Shown piece after piece: positions 12,101-23,000 of a stretch of 64,000 nucleotides of DNA. A program made the translations under genes and the position numbers. Each line of letters opens with the position of its first letter. Within the stretch, counting starts at the first letter, position 1. Below the pieces are notes generated by a model. That model was not told the DNA's origin. It did no database searches and saw only the letters and a program-made list of their open reading frames with translations. The stretch is from Heterotrichella gracilis (taxonomy: Eukaryota; Sar; Xanthophyceae; Tribonematales; Xanthonemataceae), in assembly GCA_032358255.1 (NCBI GenBank), contig JAULBX010010214.1, positions 1 through 64,000 of the forward strand. The letters run 5' to 3'.

Positions 12101-12962
12101 ACAGGTCACCGGACAGCCCCTGCAGGCCAAGAAGTACTTTGGCAAGCCCAACGCGGAGCCCTACCGGCTCATTGAGCGCATGCTGCTGCACCAGGCGCAT
12201 GTGATCGGGGCCCAGCTGCCGGAGCTGGCACCCGGGGTGGATGCGCTGCCCTTCAGTGGCATCTACGCGGTGGGGGACAATCCTGCAGCGGACGTGCGCG
12301 GCGCCAACTCTGCTGGTGCGTGGGATGGTGTGTGGTGTGTGGTGAAGCACGTGGTATGAGCTGTCGTGGATGTTGATGTTGATGTGGGAGGGGGGAAGGG
12401 TGCGCGTGGTTTTTGTGCACTGCTGTCGCACGTGTGCATGGGTGCTTTTCTTGTGAACTCCTGAGGTGGATGCGCTTCCCTTCATCGGCATCAATTCAGT
12501 GGGTGACAACCCTGCTGGTGAGTGCCATGTGGTGTGCAGTGCAACGCAATCAGCACGCAAGTGTGGGGTGCAGGCGTGGTTGTATCTGCTCTTGTTTCCC
12601 ATGTAAAATGTGAGGCTAGGCTTTCATGGGATGTGCCGACATATGTTGGATGCATCACACCATAATCCTGTACATCATAAGTGAAAATGGAAGCCCCAGA
12701 ATTCTGTAGCCCTAGGATCGGGGCTAATGATGCAATTCAATTTGAATATAATGTAATGATTGAACCTAATTGACTTTATTTACCCCCTTCCACTACTGCA
12801 GGTCACCCCTGGGTGTCTGTGCTTGTGCGCACGGGGGTGTTCCAGGGGCCAGGTGAAAACTGCCCACATGACCCTGCGGCGGTGGTGGTGGGGGATGTGG
12901 AGGGGGCGGTGGATGCCGCGCTCCACCGCACCCGCGAGCTCAAATGGCATGCAATGAGGTGA
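6129..12962 (+). CDS. HAD-superfamily hydrolase, HDHD5/CECR5 type
   Basis: A 432-aa protein comes from seven exons: 6129-6427, 7207-7348, 7996-8176, 10774-10891, 11308-11494, 12105-12315, 12802-12962. All introns are GT-AG and phases agree. HAD motif I is FDIDGVLI (Asp83 and Asp85), motif II is FLTNGGG, and the C-terminal metal-binding motif is VGDNPAAD. The long cap between motifs II and III and the KYFGKPN segment fit the subclass IIA family that includes human HDHD5/CECR5 and yeast YKR070W; substrates of that family are unsettled. The Ala/Arg/Pro-rich first 70 residues look like an organelle presequence, so mitochondrial or plastid location is inferred. The start was placed at the ATG that opens this presequence. 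Intron 3 (8177-10773) houses a complete antisense heat-shock gene, and introns 1, 4, 5 and 6 hold echoes of neighbouring exon edges. Confidence 0.88.
6550..6640 (+). repeat. Echo of HDHD5 exon 1 inside intron 1
   Basis: The stretch repeats 6343-6427 at an offset of about 207 bases. It retains the block encoding the HAD aspartate motif (GATGG-GTGCTCATCAGGGGC) and ends at a GCAAAGGAT remnant of the exon's splice donor GCACAAAGGTATG. By eye, roughly 80% of positions match. It is a decayed tandem duplicate lying in an intron. Confidence 0.75.
8953..10230 (-). CDS. Organelle-type small heat-shock protein (Hsp20), nested in an intron
   Basis: A 246-aa protein comes from three exons: 10230-9932, 9753-9555, 9195-8953. 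The alpha-crystallin domain spans about residues 140-235. It starts at MSIDVKEEE and contains [15 protein letters not shown], a Glu/Lys-rich loop, and the hallmark [10 protein letters not shown] short IEV near the C terminus can serve as the I-x-I/V anchoring motif. The first 60 residues are Ser/Thr/Arg-rich with few acids, as in plastid or mitochondrial presequences. Residues 103-112 ([10 protein letters not shown]) form the amphipathic, Met-containing helix typical of plastid Hsp20. Family role: ATP-independent holdase that oligomerises and protects unfolding proteins. The whole gene lies within intron 3 of the plus-strand HDHD5 gene. A TATA box and heat-shock pentamers lie upstream, and TGTAA words on the minus strand occur beyond the stop (8356-8360 and 8242-8246). 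Confidence 0.93.
10367..10433 (-). promoter_or_regulatory. Heat-shock promoter: TATA box and HSE pentamers of the Hsp20 gene
   Basis: On the minus strand a TATAAG box lies at 10372-10367, about 137 bases before the ATG. Just upstream are pentamers of the nGAAn/nTTCn type. Read on the plus strand these are GTTCC at 10389-10393, GGACT (one mismatch) at 10394-10398, TTTCT at 10399-10403, GTTCC at 10413-10417 and AGAAA at 10428-10432. The first three are contiguous, as in a heat-shock element with one imperfect middle unit. The position beside a TATA box and the downstream gene support heat-shock-factor control. Confidence 0.6.
10936..11056 (+). repeat. Echoes of the HDHD5 exon 4 donor region
   Basis: The donor region of exon 4 (10881-10915, AACTGGTACAGGTACGCAAG followed by CTCAATACCCTAGCA) is repeated almost perfectly at 10936-10975. 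A shorter match, CAGTGGTACAGGG, lies near 11041. Each copy contains the TACAGGTA splice-donor word, so each could act as a decoy donor. Confidence 0.75.
11530..11625 (+). repeat. Two echoes of the HDHD5 exon 5 end
   Basis: The exon 5 end reads CTGCACATGCGG followed by the donor GTGAGC (11483-11500). It recurs twice downstream in the intron, at about 11539-11556 and 11597-11613, each time as GATGCTGCACATGCGGGTG followed by a GT donor-like sequence. TTTAGG words lie between the copies. Confidence 0.7.
12462..12520 (+). repeat. Echo of HDHD5 exon 6 end in intron 6
   Basis: The stretch matches the segment of exon 6 encoding V-D-A-L-P-F-x-G-I (from about 12236) and then runs into GTGGGTGACAACCC and GCTGGTGAGTG. 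It thus combines the metal-binding VGDNP codons with a copy of the exon's final GCTG and donor. The block between them (ADVRGANS) is missing, so the copy carries an internal deletion. Confidence 0.7.
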
Positions 12963-13882
12963 ACCCGTGCAACGGGTGGACGCTGTGTGTTCATGCCATG
13001 GCAAGCCATGGCGTGCATACAAGCTCTCGGGGGGTTGGCAAAGTGCGGCCCAGGGGGGGATGGGTGAGTCTTGGTCAAGGCCACGGGGTGGCAAGGGTCG
13101 CATGGTTTAGGGTTTAGGGTCTAGGTGTGGCAAGGACATACGATGGGCAACTTTTATGGGTTGTACACTACGCCACGTGACATGTATGCCTGTGGCGTTT
13201 CCATTTCCTCAATATACCTTGGGGTCTTAACTCGCGGCGCAAATTAGTGGTGTATTGTCCCCAAAATCCGAGAATTAATTGGATTTAGGCCCTGAGTCAG
13301 ACCAATATGGTGGTGGTGGATGGTGCATGTGTTTGGGTGGGGTAGGTGTGGCGAATGGAAAGGGCTCAGTGAAATGGCAAGGCACTTAGGGACTGTGCCG
13401 GGAATTTTCTGTTTCTCATGGGGGATCTGCCAGTCGCAGACGGTGTAAAACCGTTTTTTCCGAAGACTGTGTAAACCACGCTGCGCGCTAGAGCGACACA
13501 CGCATTGCACAAAGAGCCCACACCCTCTCCACTCAACCTACTCCGGGCGTCGTATGCTTGCAAACAACGCAGATAGCGCTCTAAGCACGTGGCACAGCTT
13601 CGGGTTTCACCCAGATCAGTGGCTAACCACACAACTCTCAGTGGCACACAGAGTAGCGAGAGGGCGGCTTCCCACACTTTGACCCCGCGCCTGTTGCCGG
13701 TTGTCAGGGTTGCCGCTGGTATTCGGTGGAAGGTTGTGGGTTGACCAGCAACAGAACAGATTGGCCCTTGGCATGCTAGCCACCCCTCCATTTGGTGCTG
13801 TCATCGAGTCTCCGCAGCATTCGTCAAACAGCTTGGGCGAAGGAAAAACGTACTCCAACTGGCACAGACCACCGTCGAGGCG
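12963..13882. other. Intergenic region between HDHD5 and the pseudokinase gene
   Basis: It carries the 3' flank of HDHD5, a TTTAGGG tract at about 13103-13120, and TGTAA words near 13445 and 13473. Long minus-strand frames at 13366-14149 have no start context, homology or splice logic, so I regard them as spurious. Confidence 0.45.
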
Positions 13883-16800
13883 ATGCTTGCGAGCAGGAGT
13901 GTAGGGCTGTCTCGGCCAGGGCCACTCCAGCGCTCGAGGCTGAGGCGGTGTGCCAGGCAGAGCAGATGCGGCAGCAGGCGTTCGGCCAACGTTACAGCCA
14001 CCCTCACCGTTTTTGAAGCGGAGGTGGGTCGTACAAATAAGGGACTTATAATACGAAGATGTACAGGTTGTTTGAGTGGCCTGTGGGGTGTGGGTTCCGA
14101 TTTTGCACATGCACATGCATGCATAGTGTCCCATGCCCATGTTGCACATGCATGCAACCTCTCATCGACGTCTGTGAGGTCAATACTGACGCACAAGGGT
14201 CATAATTACCTAATTTATATTGGGACCCTGGACCACACTGGCCATAAGCCAGTGCCTGGCTTGGAAACGTTATAAAGGGCGATTGTGCAACATCTACTAT
14301 ACCCAGCCTCAAACTGCCACCCTTGCACTAGCATGCGCCAGCACTGCTGTTCGTGACTTAATCTAACGCATTATTTCTCTCTTTGCACTAACACTTGCAC
14401 GCACCCTGCAGGATGTGGCGATTGAAAACACGCTAGGCAGCCTGGCCTTCATCAACATCAGCAGGTATGGTGGGGCCTTTGTGTAGGGCTTAGGGTTACA
14501 AGATGAGATGGAGGCACCCTGTACAGTGGCACAAGCACACGTCTTACCCCCGCACCCCGTTACTAGCAAACATGCACCAAACCAACTGCACTCAGGCTGA
14601 ACTCTACAGGTTGCACCCTATCAACTGGGACAACCTCACCACATCCAACCCCCTGTTACCTTTTCTGGTAAAATGCTCTCAGCACAGCCACACTTGCCAC
14701 TAACTTCCCTTGCATACCAAACCTGGGTTGAAAACCCCTCCTGCGCTGCAGTTACCCTCAAGGGTTTGACGGCGGCCAGTTTGGTGAGGGCAAGGGGTTG
14801 AAGGAGGTGCAGCAACTAGGAGGGCAGGTGCTGTCAGAGGGCGATGTCGTGGCCAGGCTGTACACAGGGTGCGTTCAGGTTTAGGGTTTGGGGTTTAGGG
14901 TTAAGCTGGGGTGCAGGGGCTAATTTAGCGGGACGTGGTGACAAGGCTGTGCTTGGGTGGTTGGGAGGGTCGGGGGCAGAGAGGGCGGCATCGCAGTGGA
15001 AGGTGGTGGCAGGAATGGTGTCACACTCAAGGGGCGCACCAAGGTTGGCACGCTTGCATCCACCAACCAGGACGCGTATTCGCACAAGTGGCTATGTTTA
15101 ACAACATCATATGGTCATTTAAAGTATGGCTTTGTCGTGCAACTTCACGTGCCGTGCATGAGCACCAGTGTGTTATTTTTGTGTTATGGCCAGTGGCTTG
15201 TGTGCATCCCTGACTCCCTGGCAATGGCTGGTGGAGGAAATGTAGGCGCAAGCGACAACATGTGCTAGTCAGCCTCTCTTGTATATGTGCCTGTGAGCCT
15301 GCATGTGCCTTTGGTTGCGGGTGTGACGGGGGCCATGTGTGTCGCAGGCGAGTGGTGCGGGGGGAGCTGTCGGGCGCACGGGTGTTGCTCAAGGTGGGTG
15401 TAGGTCGGAGGGTTTGCATGTGCGGTTTAGGTTTTACAGGTGGTGCGAGGGTTTACTGTTGGGCGCATGGGTTTTACTCAGGGTGTGGGTGATTGTAATG
15501 GGGGGATTGGATGCAAATGGTATAATCGCTTTCTGTACCTCCTTATAATGTTATGAATAAGACGCGATGCTTGCACTGATTTCCTACACTCTAAATCCGA
15601 TGCTGAAATCCTATGCCTACACCCCGAATACTATGGGTCACGGGTGCCCAAAACCCTACACTCTGCTCCTCAGGCCTGAAATCTAACCCCTGCATGCCCC
15701 CGCAGGCCTACCCCAAGGGCGCTGGGGGCACAGCCGATGTGCTAGCGGCAAACGAGCTCGCCTCCCACGCAGCGCTGCAGCCCCCCGTAACCCCCAGTGA
15801 GTGCGACCAGCTCGCCAAGCTGCTGGGGGGGTTCGTCATACAGTCGGGCATCTCGGCAGGGGAGCAGGTGAGTGGACGGCTTAGGGTTTAGTTGAGGGTC
15901 GGGGTTCTGTCACCAGCCAAGGCAGGGAGGTCTGAAGAAAGCTGAATTTGTTCCTTGCCTGCGTACACCACTTCGATGTGAGTCTATCATATATTACGGC
16001 TTAGTATCGCGCTGAGGCATGAAAAGCTGATGTTAAGTGATTACAATCAACCTCCACCTTGTGGTTTGCAGTGGCTTGTGTTCCGCAACGACGGCACCGC
16101 CCCCGCAGCCATGTACGCCACCAGGGCGGCGCAGGCGACTGCGGGCCAGGAGGCGGTGGGCAGCGGCGAGTTCTGGGACAGGTTCGATCCCGAGCGAGCG
16201 CTGCGGCGGCGCCAGGTGTTCCTGGTGTGCATGATGAGACAGGTGGGCGGGTGGGTGGGGACGGTTGTACAGTTGTGATTGCGGATGTGACTCTCATTTA
16301 CAATTGCTTGGGGTACTGGGAGGACCGCATCACACCATGATTCGGCTGGATGTTGAAAACTCGCTTTCGCAACCCAATTTTTTCTCTGTCGCGTAGGTGA
16401 TGCGCGGACTGGAGTACATGCACAGCCGCAACCGCCTGCACCAATCCCTGGGACCCAATTCGGTGCTGCTCAACACCACCGACGAGGGCAGCGTGCGAAC
16501 CCTAAGGGTTCACATCTGGGACCTGGCCTTTGCTGTGGATGTGTCTGACGAGGCGCTGTGGGGCGGCGGCACCCTGGGCGAGCTGTGGGATAAGGGGCGC
16601 GTGAGGAATGGGCTGTGAGTGCTGCATCAAAAGGCTATGCATTCTGTGATGCTCGTTGAATTGTGCTGTAAGGTTTTTTTATTCCCCTTCTATGTACTTA
16701 CCGTACCCTGATACGGTGTGGGTGGATGAGGCATTTGTGGGGAAGCACGATCTATGGATTAGACGTAGGTGTGGGGGACAAACCCTGAACCAAAGGTATT

Positions 16801-18128
16801 TTTCTCTTACATATGAACCCCCCTGTCATGGCTGTGGTACATTCATTGCCAGTAAATTGGGATTTTTTGTAATTGGCTGCTCCCCACATGCAGGGACATG
16901 GTGTCTGAGGACCTGTGGCGGCGCGCACGTAATGCCGGCGCTGACACAAACACAGAGCGCAGGAATTTTGGGTATGCCGACGACATCTACGCTGCAGGTG
17001 GGGCAAACATCAGGGTATATCGCTGAGCGCCCACCTGGGTGTGTGCATGATGCACATCTGCATTGCTGGAATGCATGTAAGCAACTGAATTTAACATATC
17101 AACTAAGGAAAGGGCTCTACCTCGCTACCTCTTCTTGCTTCTATACATATAGCTCACGTGGGTAGGCTTGGGTAGTCGTATTTAAACACTTTGATTGGAT
17201 ATCGGTGCGGGTTAGGTGGATAATCACCTAAATGATCATGTTAATGAACAATCAAATGAGTGATGCCCACTGCAGGCCTACTATTTGCCTACCTGGCATT
17301 TGTGCCCTTTTGTGACCCGGGGTCCATCGATGGCCCCGCGCTGCAGCGCCTGATTGAGAGCACATTTCGACTGGATCTAGAGGCGGCTCGGGAGTACTGC
17401 GAAGCGGACGACCGGTGGGCCAAGGCAGTGGGGTTTTTGGATCTGGGGAACAAGGCAGGCTGGGACTTGCTACAGGTAGGGTTGCGGGTTGCGGGTTGCG
17501 GGTTTAGGGTTCGGGTTCCTTGCCGAGTAATAAGGTACCAGGTGCGTAGGGTATATGGGAAGGAGTTTGTGGGTTTTAAGGTCGCCTGGGAGTGCTGTTG
17601 GGCTGAGAGGCAGAGGTCCAATGCGGAGGGTTCGTGGACATTGAAAGAAGGCAGGCTGTCACTTGGCACACTCAAGTGTAGGGTGTATGGCAACCCTAAA
17701 TCCCTTTGTGAGCGACGCATGTGGACGTGTTGCATGCAATGGCTTAAGTACATGCTGTGCGCCCCTTTGTTGAAGGGACAGGGTTGCCTGGGAGATGCAA
17801 TCATTTGTAACAGTTGGTTGACTATCAGGTCCTGAGCAGCAAGTGTACAATGGGTTGGGATGTACTATTGTTTGTAAGGTTTCGGTGCAATCAGGGGTCC
17901 TCACCCCCCACCCCCCACACCATACACCCCACCACCTAGCCCCCTCCCCCACGCCTCCTCCCCCATTTGCAGGCCATGCTCAACCCCGACTGGCGCCGGC
18001 GACCCACAGCCGAGTCCTGTCTCAAGCACCCCTTCCTCACGGGGGAGTCATTTGACCCCAACCCCCCCCAACCACCTGGCGCATTTGGGTCAGCGGCGGC
18101 GTCAGGGAGCAGCATGGATTCAGTCTGA
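13883..18128 (+). CDS. Plastid-type protein-kinase-like protein, predicted pseudokinase
   Basis: A 455-aa protein comes from ten exons: 13883-14023, 14412-14464, 14752-14868, 15348-15393, 15706-15867, 16072-16242, 16397-16614, 16894-16997, 17276-17475, 17973-18128. The first 40 residues (start MLASRSVGLS) are Ser/Arg/Ala-rich without acids, like a chloroplast transit peptide. Kinase landmarks follow: an ARVLLK strand whose Lys119 equals the ATP-binding lysine, the helix GLEYMHSRNRLH, the catalytic-loop equivalent HQSLGPNS (245-252), a WDLAF (271-275) in place of DFG, a DDIYAAGLLF segment (subdomain IX), and WRRRPTAESCLKHPFL (subdomain XI). The proton-acceptor Asp of HRD is Ser247 and the loop Asn is Ser252, so phosphotransfer is unlikely. 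Plastid kinase-like proteins such as Arabidopsis FBN11 (which adds a fibrillin domain absent here) are a possible comparison; orthology is not claimed. Confidence 0.82.
15400..15492 (+). repeat. Weak echo of the pseudokinase exon 4 end
   Basis: GGGCGCATGGGTTTTACTCAGGGTGTGGG at about 15460-15490 resembles the exon 4 end GGGCGCACGGGTGTTGCTCAAGGTGGGTG (15371-15399). The match spans the splice donor. The similarity is short and therefore less secure than the other echoes. Confidence 0.5.
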
Positions 18129-19060
18129 CCATCGATTACTTGGTTGCTGAGCATCATGTTGAGATGGATATTGGTCATTTGGGGCGGAGTCACCAGGGAC
18201 CAGCATGGACTCCATTTGATGGATGGTCGACCATAACTATTCTTTTGAGAGGCTTTTGTAGTGGGCAGCGGCATTGCATGGGCAAGGCGCGGGCTGGGTT
18301 GGTTATGCTATGCAGGCAATGGAGTGAACTGTTTAGCGTACAGGGGTGGGGCGAGGACTTGCAGCCCCATGCAGGGAGTGCACTGTTGAGGGCTTTTGAG
18401 GGTTGGGAGGGAAGGGCGCTGTCGAAGGCTGAGGCTTAATTAAGGGATTGGGGCGAGGATATGTGTGTGGGGTACGCGTCACCACATAGCTGCTTTGGCT
18501 TTTCTTCTTAGGTGTAGGTGCGCCCCGACTTGAAGCTTGGTGTGACACTCAACTTGTGGCAGTGCAGCCACGCCAGGGTAGGGTAGGGTTTTCTGGACGG
18601 GCCCATAGGGTTTAGGGTTTAGGGTTTAGGGTTTTCTGGATGGGCCCATAGGCAGGGTGTCAGGACATGACATTGGTTGACATATTGCTTTGAGCAGGGC
18701 GTTTTTAGTATTCCGGTGGGTTCGTTGTTGGGCCATGTCCACGTTGTGGTTGCTTGGTAAATGCAGTTCAAGTATTCACCATTCCTATTCGTGGAGTTGG
18801 CTAGTAATGTGCCTTTAAGTGCGAAACATACAAAACTGCTCGCCTAGCCACAAAAATTGGCTCACACGCAATCTGCATTGCGTCGTATTCGTTGGTGTTG
18901 CTCCGCCTCTAGCAACCTCATTTTGGGTCCCGCGTGTATGCATGCATGCATTGTCCCAACAACCCAACAAAGCCTGCACCCCACAAGACAAACGACTAGG
19001 TTTACTAGGCAGTGAACTCCTTTGACCCATCCAAGGCAGCCGTCCACGCTTTGGAGCGCG
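18129..19060. other. Intergenic region with a telomere-like tract
   Basis: No gene is seen. It contains the interstitial TTTAGGG tract described separately (18586-18651). Confidence 0.5.
18586..18651 (+). repeat. Interstitial telomeric repeat inside a 43-bp tandem duplication
   Basis: About 3.5 copies of the plant-type telomere unit TTTAGGG lie at 18608-18632. They are flanked on both sides by a 23-base sequence reading GGGTTTTCTGGA[C/T]GGGCCCATAG, at 18586-18608 and 18629-18651. The flanks differ at one position, so the duplication is recent. Confidence 0.85.
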
Positions 19061-19459
19061 ATGGGCTTGGACTTTGAGCAGGCTCGGCACCTAGCCGTCG
19101 AGTGGATAGGTGCTTGGCATGCATACGACTTGGATAAGCTTATGGCCCACTATGCGGATGACGTGCGCTTCTCCTCCCCTCGCGTGGCCCAGGCCTTCCA
19201 AAAGTCCCAAGGTATGGTTGGTTCAGAGGACGGGGTGATCAAGAGCAAGGTTGAGCTTCAGGCCTACTTTTCACTGGCACTCAAAACCGTGAGCAACCTG
19301 AGGCTGGAGCTGCTGGACGTGATGCTGGGTGTGGGGAACAAGGTGGCTATCGTGTACAAGAGGGAGACGGGGGCGTTTGTGACGGAGGTGATGGAAGTGC
19401 GGCCCGGGGATGGTGCGGTGGTGGCTGTGGAGGTGATGTATGGGGAAGGGGGGATGTGA
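19061..19459 (+). CDS. SnoaL/NTF2-like small protein
   Basis: This single-exon frame of 132 aa starts at the ATG of MGLDFEQARH; the frame is open upstream but has no earlier ATG. The pattern is that of the SnoaL-like branch of the NTF2 fold: an N-terminal helix with WIGAWHAYDLDKLMAHYADD, a strand VRFSSP, a central helix with LQAYFSLALKT, then three beta strands (LELLDVML, KVAIVYKRET, AVVAVEVMY). The W-x-x-a-D-x-x-x-l-x-x-h-Y-x-D-D signature is typical. Members include enzymes, scaffolds and proteins of unknown role, so no reaction is assigned. No targeting peptide is visible. It is the only intronless protein gene in the window, apart from the doubtful frame at 33-398. A TGTAA polyadenylation word lies at 19791-19795. 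Confidence 0.85.
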   Translation: MGLDFEQARHLAVEWIGAWHAYDLDKLMAHYADDVRFSSPRVAQAFQKSQGMVGSEDGVIKSKVELQAYFSLALKTVSNLRLELLDVMLGVGNKVAIVYKRETGAFVTEVMEVRPGDGAVVAVEVMYGEGGM

Positions 19460-20050
19460 AAGCACCAGCAAGGCATGCCAAGTTGCTCTCCACAGTTAGT
19501 GCACAGAGGCAAGCCAGCTACCCATCCTACTGCAGCTGTCAAGGTGTATGGTGGCTGTGTGAGAACAGTGTGAAGGAGGGTCCAGGTGGTCGGTGGTCAC
19601 ACCGCGTACCCACGCATGTCAGGTGCCGCCCTGCTGGTGTTAGAAACAGTTGGCTGTGGACTCTGTTGCGTGTCAGCAGACACGCAACTATTGAGATGAT
19701 CCAGACTTATTCAAGCTGCCACACAGTATACTTGTATCTAGCTGGCCTTCGGTACTGACACTGTGGCTGCATTATTGGGAAGCCTGTGCTTGTAATGTAT
19801 TACTACAACCAACAGGAGTAATGGATACAGCGGCTGCCAGAAGTTCAGCAAAAATCCACACAAAGTACGCAGTGATGGTTTGCAACAAGAATCATGATTG
19901 ACACATGGTTTTCAACCCCAATGATACTTCCTCCACCTCCCGGTGCCCCACCAACCCCAAGATCGGCTGGTAACCATGTATTGTAAGGCATTGGTATTGT
20001 CCATTGTGGTACGCTGCCCACTTGCTCCCCCTAGCGAAGCTCCCCCTGGC
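19460..20050. other. Short convergent intergenic region
   Basis: This region holds the 3' flanks of the SnoaL-like gene (plus strand, TGTAA at 19791-19795) and the FAD monooxygenase (minus strand, stop at 20051). No further gene is seen. Confidence 0.5.
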
Positions 20051-23000
20051 TCACAGCTTGCCACAGTCGAACGTTGCATGGTCTAGGAAGTGGGCGGGCG
20101 AGAAGAGGGTGCTCACAAACAGGTTGCGGGCCGCACACACCTGCACACAGCATAGAGTTTAGGGTTTAGGGTTGTAAGGTGCGACTAGCACACGACTGCG
20201 CATGGGAGCTGTGCATGGCTGCTCGTAAAGGATGCTTAAGGGTTCACCAAATACTACTGCACATGACCGGTACAGCCAAGCCATCATCAACCCAAGACCA
20301 CAAATGGGGACAGCAATGAGGACGCACTGAAAGCAGGACATCAATCTTATTGAAAATAAGTCCTGGCATGCGCATGACCTTGCCAAGACACTCTACTATT
20401 TGCATGGCATGCTGGTACCGTTGTCCTGGCATGCGCATGCAACCCTCAAGGTAGCTCTGGCATGCGCTTGGCATGATGATGGCACTCCCGACATGCGCAG
20501 GGCATGCTGATGATGGTCTTGGTATGCGTATGCAATCCTCAAAATAGGTCTGGCATGCGTGCGGCCTGGTGAGGGTACCCCTGCAGGGCGGGGCGTACCG
20601 GTGGGAAGGGTATCTGCAGCGCAGCACCCATGAGGTTTGACCTCAGCGTCAGCGGGAAGCAGCGCCGCGTGCGCTGCCGCTCGTACTCACGCAGCGCCCC
20701 CGCCAGCTCCCACCCCTCGCCCGCCAGCCCCTCTTTGCTGCCGGCCGCCTCCACCAGGCACCTCGCAAGCACCACACCATCCTGCGCACCCACACACCGC
20801 TTCCTCAACAACGCGGAAATGGCTACATTAGAGGAGACTTCGACAGTACATAGATGCCAGAGATGCCAAGAACAAAGGACAAGACCTCCAAATTTGGACT
20901 CAGGAGGAGGAGAAATAAGAGAAGGTCTGTAATGATGGACATGTGGACAGCAGCGATATGCCAGCTAAAGGTGGGGCACAGGGATTGGAGTGAAAAGTAA
21001 TTCACTCCATCATTTACTATGTTGGCCCCAAGGGAGTGGTGGTGCAACATGAAAGTTGCATTCCATATGCACTGTCTGACATGTGACTGGGAGAGAAAAG
21101 AGCGGGATGTTATGCGCCAATGCGATGTGGCTTTTCCATGACAGTCTTAGAGAGATACTATGTAACGCTTTCAGAACTTCAAATTCAGAGTTTAGAGCAG
21201 ACACAGATGCTGCTGCTGCTCCCACAAGCCACTTTCTCGATATTTCCTATAATTTCTGTACCTCCAGTGCTGTGCATCCTCCCTGGCCCAGGTTGGGTGT
21301 CATCGGGTGTGCTGCATCCCCTGCCACTGTTACGCACCCCTGGCCAAAGGTGGCCCCTGGGAAAAGTTGCCTGCACACAGCATGCAGCAATGGGTAAGGA
21401 AAGCCGACCATATTTTTGACCAATTGGTGGCCTCAAACACTACTAACAGGGATTTTCCTTGGCACAAAACAAAAACACCACTACAAGGGGCACCGTTTTG
21501 TCATGAAAGCAATCCAAAGCGTAGAATTACCCCTCCTTGCAGTGCAGCTACCAAAAAGTGCCTGTTTCCTCCTACAGCGTTGTGCATGAACCACTCACAA
21601 AGAAACATCTAGTTGCCCATGCCTCGTGGACAGCCCACCTGTCCACAATCCTGCTGCGCACAATGCCCTCCTGTGCCGTCGCCTGTATCAGCTCCTCAAT
21701 CCCCCCTTGCCACCCCTGCATCCACTGCAGCGCCTCCGTCTTGCGCTCTGATGCGGTGGCGGGGCCAGTGGTGGGTGGGCCATTGTCGGTCACAAACCAG
21801 TAGACCTGGGTGGGCGAGATGGGGTAGATGCCTGCCCTTTTGCCCTCGCCCCAAATTTGGCGCACGGTGTTTGGCGGTAGGGTGTCCAGCGGGGCATCGA
21901 GTGTTGCAATCCCCCTACAGGGGTGCAAGGGTGGCATATGGAGCCGTGGGAAGGCAGGGGCAGCCAGGAGTGTGGCACCAACCGCATTAGGGGACTTGGC
22001 AACCGTGCGCGGCTGACTGCATGTGTTCCAAAACGATACACCACAATGGCCCCATTGGATTTGTAATGACTGTGCATGGGTGGGTGCACGTCGCAATATG
22101 CTACAAACGATAATCGGTTCCATTCCAAGCCAATGTTCAAACGAAATAGAATATTGTTTGTGGCACAATGCGTGGTGCACCCACCCACTCTTTCTAAAAT
22201 TGAAAACAACTTTGCATTGCAATGATTATCGTTTGTAGCAAAGTGCGTTATGCACCCACCTGTACGCCAAATAGCCGGCATAGGAGGGGGTGGGCAGTTC
22301 CAAAGCAGCCGCCACCTCACTGCGCACGCCGTCGCATCCAATCACAGCGCGACAGGTCACCTCCTCCCCAGACTTTAGCCGCACTACTGGTCGACCTGAA
22401 CGCCAGTGTATCAGGGTTTGCGACCTAGGGTTAAGGGGATGCGCATGCGGACGAAATGCATGTCACAGTGGATGCCTCCACCTGGGCGCATGCGTGCACC
22501 GGCAATTGTAAGTGCGACAGCGCATGCGTGATCTTTATAATGGTAATGCCAGCAAAAGTATATTACTTTTGTGCATGCATGGCAATTGGGTGGCGCCTCA
22601 CCTTGCGGCCCCTGTATCGTCACCCCACCCACCGCCTGCCCAAAGCGCACCGCATTCCGAGGCACCGCCTGCACCAGCGCCTTGAGCACATCCACCCGCA
22701 GCAGTCCCCGGGTCTCGTGAGGACCCCCGTCGCACTCTGAGAATGAGAACTCCCTCAGCAGCTTGCCCGTGTTGGAGCACAGCTCAACCCTGCAGGGTGG
22801 GGTGATAATCCCAGGGTTGGGGGGTGGCGGATACTCCTGGGAATTCCCAGATTGACAATTTGGGAATCAGGGTGCCACGGGGACCACGGAGTAGATTGAT
22901 AATGATGGACTTTTACGGATTTAAAACAGCGCTGCATTTTCACAAGTCCCACTCTCACCCAAAAGGAGGTGGGTGGGGACTGGTTGCAAGGGTAATAAGA

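Noticed and set aside
13366-14149. Minus-strand frames of 140-177 codons upstream of the pseudokinase
   Set aside because: They show no domain, no start context and no splice logic, and they overlap the transit-peptide exon of the plus-strand gene.
14610-14668. A frame encoding RLHPINWDNLTTSNPLLPFL between an AG and a GTAA donor in pseudokinase intron 2
   Set aside because: Its inclusion ends in phase 0, and the next exon then reads into a stop after six codons. Direct joining of 14464 to 14752 is in phase and continues the conserved frame.
20571-20598. Later donor GTACCC for FAD monooxygenase exon 8
   Set aside because: It leaves phase 2 and the last exon then hits a stop. The GTACGC donor after 20599 restores the conserved IPFPP-VCAARNLF junction.
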